A DNA stretch of 64,000 nucleotides from Histomonas meleagridis. Taxonomy: Eukaryota > Parabasalia > Tritrichomonadida > Dientamoebidae. Positions 55,190 to 64,000 of this stretch are shown here, in pieces; the stretch's first letter is position 1; each line of letters starts with the position of its first letter. The notes below the pieces were generated by a model. That model did not search any database. It saw only the letters and a list, made by a program, of their open reading frames with translations, and was not told where the DNA came from. Position numbers and translations under genes: made by a program. Location of the stretch: NCBI GenBank assembly GCA_020186115.1, contig WSYJ01000005.1:124001-188000 (forward strand), read 5' to 3'.

Positions 55190-55853
55190 TAACACTTAGA
55201 ATTTCAATGTAACCACTTTTTAAACAGATTGTTGTTCTATGCGGTTGAAAATTTCGAATAATTTTATCACGATAAATGAAATATTACATATCTTTTACCT
55301 TAATAAAATAGAATGGCCGATTAAAGTTCTAAATATATTCTAATTTTAGATTTATTATAATATGTTCCTGATAAGAAATGACGTAAAAGGAGGGTCTTAG
55401 CCACGTTGCTTTTTGAATACGAATTCAATTGAACGATTATTTTTTCACAAAAAAACCACTGAGAATTGGTTTTCGATTGTTTATTTAACTTTTTGATAAT
55501 ATTTTTTCAGAATTTTTTCAGTGAAAAGCGCAGCACCCCAATACAACAGTTGGGAAAAGACGGTTGCAAGTTCAAACTGTGTAATTTGAAAAGTGGCCAA
55601 ATTTTTCCAGAATTTCCAAAAATATTCCATTTGCTTTTAGCTTATACTTAATATCGATTTTAAAGTTTTTGTGCCTAATGTGAGTCTAATAATTATAACA
55701 ATAATAAATTTCTTATTTCTTGGAATTTCTATATTTATTTCTTCCCAAATCCTTTAACGGTCGTTTTGCCTCTCAAATTTTAACGTTCAATTTCAATGAT
55801 ACAACTTTTTGAATAATGTTCAATTGAAATAATTTTGTTTTTAGCCATCCCTT
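55190..55853. other. Divergent intergenic region
   Basis: 664 bp between the divergent GNAT and TPR genes. TTAACGGTCGTTTTGCC at 55754-55770 precedes the TPR start by about 90 bp and again combines ACGGT with CGTTTT. No RNA or other gene. Confidence 0.4.
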
Positions 55854-57179
55854 ATGGCTGAGAATGGTTCAATTAGTGTTCAGATCAATAACTCTATTGA
55901 GGCAGCATGTAAGGAAGTTGAAAAGACATGGGAAGGCATCTTAACACTTTCAAATATTCTATCAGATAATTATTCAGATACGGCTATAAGGAGGCTTCTT
56001 TCGTATAATCCAAGTAACCATAGCATAGCTTCAAATCCAAAGCTATGGAAATCAGTTGAGAAACTCCTCAACATCATTTCATTAACGTCAAAAAAAATAC
56101 AGGCAGATCCTAATAATTTTTCTTTGTGGGCAACCCTTGGGCATTGCTATTTACTTTTAAATGATTTTCCAAATTCTTATTCTGCATATACTCGTGCTCT
56201 TAATATAAATGGTGAAAGCAATGATCCTTATTTTTGGTTAGGCATAGCCTCAACTTATCAACATTTTGGGTATTCAGTTGCCATTGATTTTATGAACCAT
56301 GTCATTTCACTCTTATCAGAAATAAAAGAGTTAAAATCAGACGTAAAATTCCGTTTATCCATGTTATATCGCGAACGGAACAACTATGCCAAAAGCACCA
56401 AAATTCTTCAAGATCTTCGACCATGTCCACCCCTTAATTTACGGGAAGATGATCTTGTTTTTCAAATTGCTTTTAATTATCAACTTGATCAACAATACAT
56501 TAAAGCCAATGACAAATATCATCGTTTATATAAATCACATCCCAATTGTATCAAAGTCATTCAACAATACGCATGGTTTTTATCATTACAAAACGATATT
56601 TCATCGCATGACAAAGCGAATAAACTTATATCATCAGTACCCGGTGATCCATTGCTCAAGTTTGCTGCTGCACGTATTGCAATGAAGCATCAAGATATGA
56701 ATACAGCATATCAACGCTTCTCTGAGTGTAACTCATATTTTAGTGAGACTCCATTATTTTGGTGTAATCTTGGCGTGTTATATTTCAAGAATGGCCAAAT
56801 GAAAGATGCTATAATTGCATTCCAACGAGCACTATATTTGCGCGGTGACATAGTCGAAGCTTGGGCTAACCTCGGATTAATATTTGAGCTCAAGGATATG
56901 GCGAAAAATGCATTGGATATATATCAGGCATCGTTTGCACAATGCCCTAAATCGCCAATGCTAAGAGAAAGATACGCAAACTTAAACTCAGGAAGAGCAA
57001 AAATGCCAACGCCTTCAATGATATTGGATATTGGCGATTCAAGTTACTTCCAACAGGTCCCAGAAAAAATTGTAGCAGAGTATAACTCACTACCTCCAGC
57101 AATCCCAGTAAATGGGCTTGAAGAAAGTGAACTGGCTGTGATAAGAGAGTTCTCTTCAATTCACAAATCAATTTTCTGA
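55854..57179 (+). CDS. TPR protein, Cyc8/Ssn6-UTX-like
   Basis: A 441-residue protein built mostly of tetratricopeptide repeats. Clear ones: FSLWATLGHCYLLLNDFPNS (about residue 85), DPYFWLGIASTYQHFGYSV (~120) and TPLFWCNLGVLYFKNGQMKD with EAWANLGLIFELKDMAKNAL (~300-350). The spacing and the W-x-x-L-G pattern resemble the TPR region of Cyc8 and UTX-type corepressors, which bind transcription factors. There is no JmjC domain or Gln-rich tail, so it may act alone as a scaffold. BBS4-type TPR proteins are an alternative. Confidence 0.7.
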   Translation: MAENGSISVQINNSIEAACKEVEKTWEGILTLSNILSDNYSDTAIRRLLSYNPSNHSIASNPKLWKSVEKLLNIISLTSKKIQADPNNFSLWATLGHCYLLLNDFPNSYSAYTRALNINGESNDPYFWLGIASTYQHFGYSVAIDFMNHVISLLSEIKELKSDVKFRLSMLYRERNNYAKSTKILQDLRPCPPLNLREDDLVFQIAFNYQLDQQYIKANDKYHRLYKSHPNCIKVIQQYAWFLSLQNDISSHDKANKLISSVPGDPLLKFAAARIAMKHQDMNTAYQRFSECNSYFSETPLFWCNLGVLYFKNGQMKDAIIAFQRALYLRGDIVEAWANLGLIFELKDMAKNALDIYQASFAQCPKSPMLRERYANLNSGRAKMPTPSMILDIGDSSYFQQVPEKIVAEYNSLPPAIPVNGLEESELAVIREFSSIHKSIF

Positions 57180-58586
57180 TAATATTTGAATAATAAACAT
57201 TACCGTTTTTGTTAATTGATGTTTTTAAGATTCATTAATGTTGGGTGTAAAGATGGAAAACGGAATTTAAATTTTGAAAAAAAAAAAATCGCAAATTTGT
57301 TAATTTAACAAATGATACAATAGAATTCCAATACGTATTTTGACTTATATTAAAATTATTTGGTAATTCTATTACATTCTTTGAGTATTTTTATAATAAA
57401 TAATATTTTATTTAAAAGCTGCTTTGAAAATTGGTATTATATGGAATTAGTTTCAGTGATTTTTGCTCATCTCTTCTTCGCTATAAAAATTTGTGATAAT
57501 TGAACTGTATTATAATATAAGAAATAATGTAAATATCAAATCTATTATAATTTTTCACATTAAATTTATTACTCATTGGAATTGATTCCAAATCATAATA
57601 TTTATCATTTTTTGTAACCTTATATATATATATATATATATATAAAGTATATGTTAATAAAATCTTTCTCGTTGTGTTTATAATCATATCAACCGAAATA
57701 TAATCTATGAATTCCTGTTTTCGTTATAATGAAATCTTTTCATTGCATTTTCCTAAGTCAGATCTCAACTTTTTTCAAGTGATTAAACCAAAAAATTATT
57801 TTATATATTTATTTCTTCTCACAATATTTGCGAATGCGCAACAAAAAGCTTATAGAAAAATATGACGAAAATACACATACTTATTCCATTGAGTTAGTTA
57901 CTCAGGCTGCAGAAGGCCTTCTGCCGAACGACTCTAAAATGCACATAAGTGGGTACTCACCATGCTGGAATAAATTCCGATGAATTCGCAAAAAATGTTT
58001 TTATGACGACGGTTGTTTATTTCAAATCAAAACGTTCCTGAATAGAAACATCGGAGGTTTTTTATCAATTTTTGGATCAATCCAATAAGCGCATGTGTGT
58101 GTGGGCAAGGCTTGATTAATATGAATTTTCCTGCAGATGTAACATAGTCAAAATTTATATTGTTAGAATTCAAGATATGCATATCTTTGATGGAAATTCT
58201 TTTGATTTACAAATTTAATATGAAATCTAATTCAACAAAAACATTGTTATAACAATTGGTTTAATTTCACTGGAAATTAGGATAATGTTAAAAGGTTTTG
58301 TTTCAGATATCGTAGATGTAATAACTAGTGCAAAACTCGAATAGTCCATCAAAACATACTGTGATGACATACTCATGAACGCCATCTTTAGGTATGTTTT
58401 AACAATAGTCCAAAATCATTGTAGCTACATTTTATGATTTTTTGTTGTTTTACACATCAATAAATTTTTTTGACTGTTATTTAAACTCTTTTTTGTTTCT
58501 TTCTTCATGCTTTTATTTTAGATTTTTCAGCAATTGCTTGGTTACAATGTTGTTCACTGGTTTATATACTTGTCGTTATTAATTTG
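57180..58586. other. Gene-poor region with AT microsatellite and a gene scrap
   Basis: It contains a (TA)n tract at about 57622-57644. At 57834-57983 an ATG frame of 49 codons (MRNKKLIEKYDENTHTYSIE) is protein-like but isolated. The rest has no coding potential. The frame may be a remnant of a longer gene. Confidence 0.35.
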
Positions 58587-58604
58587 TCACTTCACTTATT
58601 TAAA
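58587..58604 (+). promoter_or_regulatory. Initiator-like TCACTTCACTTA before the DUF3447 gene
   Basis: TCACTTCACTTA ends six bases before ATG 58605, giving a leader of only ~10-15 nt. A TTG-initiated frame 21 bp longer is therefore rejected. Confidence 0.5.
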
Positions 58605-59891
58605 ATGAGCACAAATCCCCTCTTACAAAAGCTTATTGAATTCGAAAATGTTATTTACAAACTTAGCGAAGAAAACCTTCAAGAGACAAGTGAAAATCTA
58701 TCGAAATTTTTTGATGAAAAATACGCCTTTTCATTCATTTTGTTAGTCTGTCAGTATGTTAAGTCACTTGTTATGACACAACGCCATGATGGATCTTTAT
58801 ATATAAAGTTTTTACAAGAACTCGAAAAGCAAATCAAACATCCAATTATTAATACATTGAGTACATTTTTAGTTGATCAAGAAAAGAGTGGTGGCGAGTC
58901 ACATTATATGCTTAATAAGCTAGTTGAGCAAAACTTATTAGATCCAAACTCCATTACACTTGAGGACAAAAGTATATTCATTCATTATAAAAGTCAAAGT
59001 GAAATCAATCAATTCAAGCAAGAAATGATAAATGCGATCCGAGAAGTTGCATATAATTATGGAATACCACTTGAAGATTATGGTATAGATCCATTTGCTG
59101 AAATAAATCGAATGTTTGCTGATAATTTCAAATATCACAAAGAGAATTTAAGCGCAGGAGAAACACCAAATGAAATTATTAAAGCCATTAGAAGAGATAA
59201 TCTTGAAGAGCTTCAAAAACTTGCATCTGCTCCAGGCTTTGATATTGATGAAGTAATAGCTCAAAATCCATATGAAAGATATTCTTTTATTAATAATGGA
59301 AATAATACACTTATTGATTATGCAGCATTTTTTGGCTCTATTAAATGTTTCAAATATTTAATGATGAATGGCGCTGATTTAAGTGCATCAGGAACATTTG
59401 CAATTGCAGGTGGAAACATCGAAATTATACAGTTATGTGAACAAAATAAATCTGGATTTAGAAGAGGCCTTGATACAGCAATTGCATTTCATCGAAATGA
59501 AATATTTAAAGGCCTTTATGAAAAGTCTAAACTTAATGATAATGATTATGCAAACATGAAATTTACTTGTATGACATTTACTAATTTTGAAATTTTCGAA
59601 TTTCTTGAAAGTCAAAATCCGGCTGCAAATCATTTAAGTTTAGCACAAGAAACTGCACCATATGGAAACATATGGATGCTTCAATATTTATATGAAAAAT
59701 CTCCATCATCATTTAAAGGAATTTTACCATATGCAGTAAGATCGAGAAATCCCGAAGTAATTGATTTTGTACTTGAACAAAAAGATATTGATTTTAATGC
59801 TTTAGATAATAGAACTTATTTTCAATTTTTGGAATATGTTTTATATTATTTGGACTGCTTTAATGTATGCATGTTTAATAGGATTAACTGA
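58605..59891 (+). CDS. DUF3447-ankyrin protein, N-terminal open part
   Basis: From ATG 58605 a 428-codon frame runs to 59891. Residues 1-~185 are helical with the family's N-terminal pattern (LLQKLIEFENVIYKL; YVKSLVMTQRHDGSLYI). Residues ~185-400 hold DUF3447/ankyrin repeats: IIKAIRRDNLEELQKLAS, LIDYAAFFGSIKCFKYLMMN, ASGTFAIAGGNIEIIQLCEQ, and last VIDFVLEQKDIDFNAL. The final ~29 codons read into the first non-coding spacer (59805-59853). Nine further ankyrin modules follow to 61195, so the true protein is probably longer if the spacers are removed. Function unknown; ankyrins bind proteins. Confidence 0.8.
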   Translation: MSTNPLLQKLIEFENVIYKLSEENLQETSENLSKFFDEKYAFSFILLVCQYVKSLVMTQRHDGSLYIKFLQELEKQIKHPIINTLSTFLVDQEKSGGESHYMLNKLVEQNLLDPNSITLEDKSIFIHYKSQSEINQFKQEMINAIREVAYNYGIPLEDYGIDPFAEINRMFADNFKYHKENLSAGETPNEIIKAIRRDNLEELQKLASAPGFDIDEVIAQNPYERYSFINNGNNTLIDYAAFFGSIKCFKYLMMNGADLSASGTFAIAGGNIEIIQLCEQNKSGFRRGLDTAIAFHRNEIFKGLYEKSKLNDNDYANMKFTCMTFTNFEIFEFLESQNPAANHLSLAQETAPYGNIWMLQYLYEKSPSSFKGILPYAVRSRNPEVIDFVLEQKDIDFNALDNRTYFQFLEYVLYYLDCFNVCMFNRIN

Positions 59892-61195
59892 TGTAGTTAA
59901 GATATTACTTCAACAAAAAGATATTAACATTAGTAGAGTTGATAGAAAAGTTTTTTGTTTATTTGAACAGTTTATTTTTATAGTTATGGTGTTTATTAAT
60001 AATATTATTTCATGCATTTCTTTTTGCTTGTGGATATAATCATCCTGAAATTGTTAAACTATTTCTTGATCAAGGGAAAGTTAATATAAATAGTTTTGAT
60101 TTTGCTGTTTTTTTAATATTATTTGGAGTTTTTTATTAATATTTAGAACACCATTCATTTTAGCATGTGCTAAAAATTGTGTTGAGATTGCTAAATTACT
60201 TATTGAAAGAGGTATTAATGTAAATCAATGTGATGGTATTTATTATATTTTATTAAAGTTTTCTTTAAAATTTTTGGCGTTTGTTTTATATATAATGGCC
60301 ACCAATTATAATTGCAAGTGTAAATGGTTACACTGAAATTGTTAAATTACTTCTTGAGCAAAAGAATATTAATATAAATGCTCAGAATGATGAAGATGTT
60401 TTTTAATAACATAAGGAATTTATATTTATGTTTTACAAATGCACTTATTAAAGCTGCTTCAAGAGGCTTTTTAGATGTTAGTAAGATGCTTATTGAACAT
60501 GGAATTGATATAAATCATCAAGATTATGTTTATTATATTTAGTTATTGTTTGATTTATATTTTTGGAAATGTTTTTTGATTGTTTAAACAGCATTAATCT
60601 GTGCAAGTTCTGAAGGTTTTATTGATATTGTTAAATTATTACTTGAACAAAAAGGAATTAACTTATATGCGAAAAACAAAATTTATTATTTTGATTTAAT
60701 ATTAATAAGTAATTTTCGGGGTTTATTTTTGGTATGTTTTGGAATGCGTTTTGTGCTGCTTGTGTAGGAAATCATGTTGAAATAGCTAAATTACTTTATG
60801 ATCTTGGTGGATTTGATGTCAATTATAGGTTTTCTATTTATTTTGTTAATTTGATGTTTAAATTTTTCATTTGGAATTATTTTATATTTTTTAGAACAGC
60901 TTTGTTGTTTGCTTGTTATAAGGGTAATTTAGAAGTTGTTAAATATCTTGTACAAATTAAAGGAATTGATATAAACGCAAAGTTTGAAGAAGTTTATTTT
61001 TAATGTTTGAAGTTATATTTATTGATTTGACATTTCTTACATTCACTTTCAACACCATTAATGTATGCGTGCGAAAACAACTACCCTGAAATTGTTGAGT
61101 TCTTACTTCAACAAGACGGAATCGAAATTCCAAAGGTTACAAACATTTACCTACCTGAAATCCAAAAGCTTTTTGCTTCATACAAAAGTAAATGA
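59805..61195 (+). repeat. Nine ankyrin modules separated by nine AT-rich spacers
   Basis: Modules: 59854-59940, 60011-60097, 60148-60231, 60299-60385, 60438-60521, 60588-60674, 60743-60829, 60896-60982 and a terminal one from 61052 to a stop at 61193-61195. Each internal module is 87 nt (two are 84) and encodes one ankyrin repeat from TALMYAC-type start to INxxx end with no stop. Spacers are 49, 70, 50, 67, 52, 66, 68, 66 and 69 nt; most contain in-frame stops and several shift frame. Spacers begin near (G/A)T(T/A)TTTATT and often carry TTTGGA about 15-30 nt before the 3' end. Canonical GT...AG borders are not consistent. The terminal module ends NIYLPEIQKLFASYKSK. Confidence 0.85.
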
Positions 61196-62620
61196 AAAGG
61201 AAAGCTAAATTAGGAAAGTTTTAACTTTTCAAAATAAAAGAGAAGTTGCATAAGATTTTTTTTTATGAATATGTGTTTCTTTATTTTAGATCATTGTCAA
61301 ATTCTATGTTATGTTTATATGTGCAAATTTTCTCATTGAATTAACACATTAATCTATAGATAATTAACTTACTTTACACAAATTAGAGTTGGTTCATTTC
61401 GGAAGCCATTTTTACGAGAAATGTTCAATTGGTTCTCATTAGATGGTAAATATAATTAAATGCAATCATGGTGTTTATTGTATTTATATGTTTTATCATG
61501 AAAATTTTTTCACAAAAAGACGATGTAATAAACTATTTGCCCATGATTTCAAACAAAATATAATCATTTATATCTAAGAAGAAAAAAAAACAAAATTTGC
61601 CAAGACCAAATAAACGGCAGATTAAAGAACGTTTAAAAACATGATTTCATGAAATTTGTTCATTCGTCCCACATCTTATACAAATTCAAAAAAAATAAAG
61701 ACGAGGTCGAGACTTTATTTCAAAAAGAACCTCAAAGCATTCTAATTGGAAAATAGATTATATATTTAAAGATAATCGTAATTGAATGCCATTTTGACTA
61801 AAATAAAGCGAAAGCAAAACGGAGGACAAACGCCTTAGCTTAAAATGTTTCTAAGTATTCTTAAATATGATCTTTGTCAATGAGGATCCTAATTTTGAGT
61901 TAATAATCTTAAAAAATATCATAACCTTTCAACACTAAAAGCTAAAGAGAAGATAAAGTTTTAATCAACATGAAACATTAAAAACACTTTTTATGTTTAA
62001 TTTGGAAATTGTCAAGAAATAAATAACGAAGAAATGAAGAAAATCTATAACTATAAAGAAAATGTTAAACAAGAAATAATTTATATTATGGTGAACTTAT
62101 CCAATATTCTGTAGAATTTTTTCTTCAATATTTTTGTTGAGGATTTCAGTAATAATTAAACATTCCATTCATCTCAATATTCCACTTTATATGCACAAAG
62201 AACTGGAAAAAACAAAGCATTGAACAAAATTTGGTGAAACCTAAAGACGGTTTGAATTTGATAAGCCCTTTTCTGTACCCTTTGAATTTTTCTGAGCACA
62301 ATGTTTTGGACTTCAGCTCACAAAACAAACAATAAAGCATTCAAATTTGACAGAAACCTGATAAATTTTGGTGAAAATGACGAAAAATTGCATCATATGA
62401 TTGAAAAGCGGAATATTCTGAACAGAAATTTTCAAAATAAAAGCGATGCAAGTCTCTCAAATTTTGGATAAATTTTGCTTCGCTCTCTGAAATTTTTTCT
62501 TTGTTTTTAACCGCAATTAACACCGACCAATGAAAAATGTATCAAACCGCAATGTTAAACTATGAAAATTCAATAAATTTTGCGATGGAACTTCTGAAAT
62601 TTTTTTATCAAAGTGGTTCA
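61196..62620. other. Gene-poor AT-rich region
   Basis: I see no protein or RNA gene in this 1.4-kb stretch. The 60-65-codon frames on the minus strand at 62146-62523 are contiguous but show no family pattern. Confidence 0.4.
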
Positions 62621-62627
62621 TTTCACT
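62621..62627 (+). promoter_or_regulatory. Initiator-like TCACT abutting the serpin ATG
   Basis: TTTCACTATG places the initiator-like TCACT directly against the start codon, implying a leader of about five bases. A GTG 15 bp upstream is rejected as a start. Confidence 0.5.
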
Positions 62628-63740
62628 ATGGGTGGTAGCTCATCTTCAACAACTACATCTGATGCCAGCAATAATGCTGCACAAGTTCTTTCTTTCAAGA
62701 TGCTTTCATCGCTCTTGAAAGATAATGAAAATATTGTGATTTCCCCTTATTCGGCTTATGTCACTCTTATGATGGTAGCCTCTGTATGCCCAGAATTTTC
62801 TCGAAAGCAAATATTAGAAGCACTTCATCTGAAAGATGATTTGACGCCAGAAGAAATTCTTTCTGCTCTTAAAATATTAATCAAAAAGATTGAAGACACT
62901 TCAGAAGCCACAATCCGAAGCTGCAATAACATATGGCCAGATGCCAAAAAAGGCAAACTAAATCTTTTGCAGCCATTAAAAGATCATCTTGGTATCAAAA
63001 TTACACCAGTTGAATTTCCTCAACCTGGTTGTGATATAATCAATCAAAAAGTATCTGAGTTAACAGAAGGCTGTATCAAAGATCTCCTTCAACCTTCTGA
63101 TCTTGAAGAATGCAAGTATGTCATTACCAACGCACTTTATTTCAATGCTGAATGGATTAATCAATTCGATCCTGATTACACTCGAGATCTTACATTTTAT
63201 AATTTCAATGGAACTGAAAAAACTCAATTTATGCATGAGACTTCTGACTTTATGTATTACCAAAATTCCGACTTACAAATTCTTGGTATGGATTATCATG
63301 GTGATTACTGTCTGCAAATATTTCTTCCAACACAAAAAGACATTAATTCCTTTAATAAATTAAAAGATTCATTAACAATGCAATATGCAAGTTACATTAA
63401 ACAACTTAGACGTGAAGAAGTTAGAGTAGACATACCAAAGTTTAAATTCGAATGGGGAACAAAATCTATTGTAGGAGTTTTACATGATTTAGGAATTACC
63501 GACGTGTTCGTAGCTGAAGAAGATCAATTTTATATTAATGATATCGTACAAAAGGCATACATTGATGTAAATGAAGCTGGTACAACTGCTGCTGCTGCAA
63601 CAGCTGCTGAAACATTGGAAACTTGTTTAATTTCTCCGAATAAAGAACCACCAACATTCGTTGCTGACCATCCATTCATTTTCACAATAGCAAATAAGAA
63701 TGGAACAATTTTATTCACTGGTGCATATCAAAAACCTTAA
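62628..63740 (+). CDS. Intracellular serpin, inhibitory type
   Basis: A 370-residue serpin from ATG 62628 (MGGSSSSTTTSDA; Gly2 could be myristoylated). Fold landmarks: NIVISPYSAYVTLMMVASV, FPQPGCDIINQKVSELTEG, CKYVITNALYFNAEWINQF, VRVDIPKFKFEWGTKSIVG, IVQKAYIDVNEAGTTAAAAT (the reactive-loop hinge with small residues, as in inhibitors) and FVADHPFIFTIANKNGTILF. Counting 17 residues from the hinge Glu places P1-P1' at Thr-Cys within ETLETCLISP, so a Leu/Thr/Cys-type specificity is possible. With no signal peptide it probably guards the cytosol against its own proteases. Length is typical for the family. Confidence 0.96.
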   Translation: MGGSSSSTTTSDASNNAAQVLSFKMLSSLLKDNENIVISPYSAYVTLMMVASVCPEFSRKQILEALHLKDDLTPEEILSALKILIKKIEDTSEATIRSCNNIWPDAKKGKLNLLQPLKDHLGIKITPVEFPQPGCDIINQKVSELTEGCIKDLLQPSDLEECKYVITNALYFNAEWINQFDPDYTRDLTFYNFNGTEKTQFMHETSDFMYYQNSDLQILGMDYHGDYCLQIFLPTQKDINSFNKLKDSLTMQYASYIKQLRREEVRVDIPKFKFEWGTKSIVGVLHDLGITDVFVAEEDQFYINDIVQKAYIDVNEAGTTAAAATAAETLETCLISPNKEPPTFVADHPFIFTIANKNGTILFTGAYQKP

Positions 63741-64000
63741 AAACATGGAATTGGTAAACACCATCAATTTCAATTTTATTTTTTTACTGAATATTTGTGT
63801 ATATTTTATTCGAGATCTGAATTTCATTTTTGATATTTTTAATGCATTGTGTTCGTATAATGGGAATTTGTTATTCTGTTTGTGATAAAGTTTTTTTCTA
63901 GTATGGAAAACTTTGATTTTTTCTGCATTAATATCATGATCATAATATTTTCTTCTGAATATATTCAATCAATATGAAAAACACTTTCTTGCAAATTATT
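63741..64000. other. 3' flank of the serpin gene
   Basis: AT-rich sequence to the window end. No gene start is visible. Confidence 0.4.

Noticed and set aside
59941..60010. Standard GT-AG introns as explanation of the ankyrin spacers
   Set aside because: The spacer ends TTATTTCAT with no AG at the module border, and trial GT-AG pairs in other spacers (for example 60098-60147 and 60522-60587) give out-of-frame joins.
1..64000. CRISPR array or bacterial operon structure
   Set aside because: The tandem repeats present are coding (66 and 162 bp) or ankyrin module arrays. Gene content is eukaryotic.

Overview
This is an AT-rich, gene-dense eukaryotic window with almost no recognisable conventional introns. 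It most likely comes from a parabasalid (trichomonad), and Tritrichomonas is my best guess. The reasons are: DUF3447-plus-ankyrin proteins and a BspA-type leucine-rich-repeat relic, both greatly expanded in trichomonads; a CARMIL-like LRR protein; flagellar genes (axonemal dynein light chain p28) beside eukaryotic chaperonin, transcription and trafficking genes; very short 5' leaders in which a TCACTT-like initiator lies next to the ATG; and a Tc1/mariner-type element. Species is not proven by the sequence.

Layout. 1-2594: a large LRR protein running off the left edge. 2.6-5.2 kb: decayed BspA and ankyrin sequence. 5.3-27.4 kb: a housekeeping block with an acidic coiled-coil protein, AP-endonuclease (exonuclease III family), a two-PHD protein, a small membrane protein, TCTP, Mo25-like, an NT-C2 protein, a repeat protein with a GW/WG-rich tail, NAA40/NatD, a TFIIIC subunit-6-like protein, thioredoxin, a Cys-motif protein, a TAF5-like WD40 protein, a coiled-coil protein, a lipid-anchored CaMKK-like kinase and CCT6. 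27.4-38.2 kb: an accessory region of ankyrin pseudogenes, a 0.77-kb-armed inverted repeat enclosing a decayed DD34E transposase and a GC-rich foreign-looking segment, a Myb-like relic and a possible structured RNA. 38.2-57.2 kb: a second housekeeping block with a four-helix COPI-associated-type membrane protein, p28, a proline-rich protein, a PH/RUN-like protein, a kinesin-6-like motor, VPS51, a 1,132-residue charged coiled-coil protein, a GOST-type seven-helix protein, a GNAT acetyltransferase and a TPR protein. 57.2-64.0 kb: a DUF3447 protein followed by nine ankyrin modules, and a serpin.

Several neighbours could work together in broad themes, though trichomonad genes are not in operons. 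NAA40, the PHD protein, the TAF5-like and TFIIIC-like proteins point to chromatin and transcription. VPS51, the COPI-associated and GOST proteins point to Golgi traffic. p28, the kinesin and several coiled-coil proteins point to cytoskeleton and flagella. Many genes share an ACCGTY/RACGGT element 30-100 bp upstream of the start codon, and two divergent gene pairs share a longer composite element.

The most unusual signal is in the ankyrin loci. Ankyrin repeats occur as 84-87-nt open modules separated by AT-rich non-coding spacers placed at the same point of every repeat. At two loci every complete spacer is exactly 83 nt and the complete modules 87 nt (170-nt period). At a third locus eight complete internal modules and a terminal one are all open while the spacers carry stops and change frame. 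The spacer borders do not fit GT-AG splicing.
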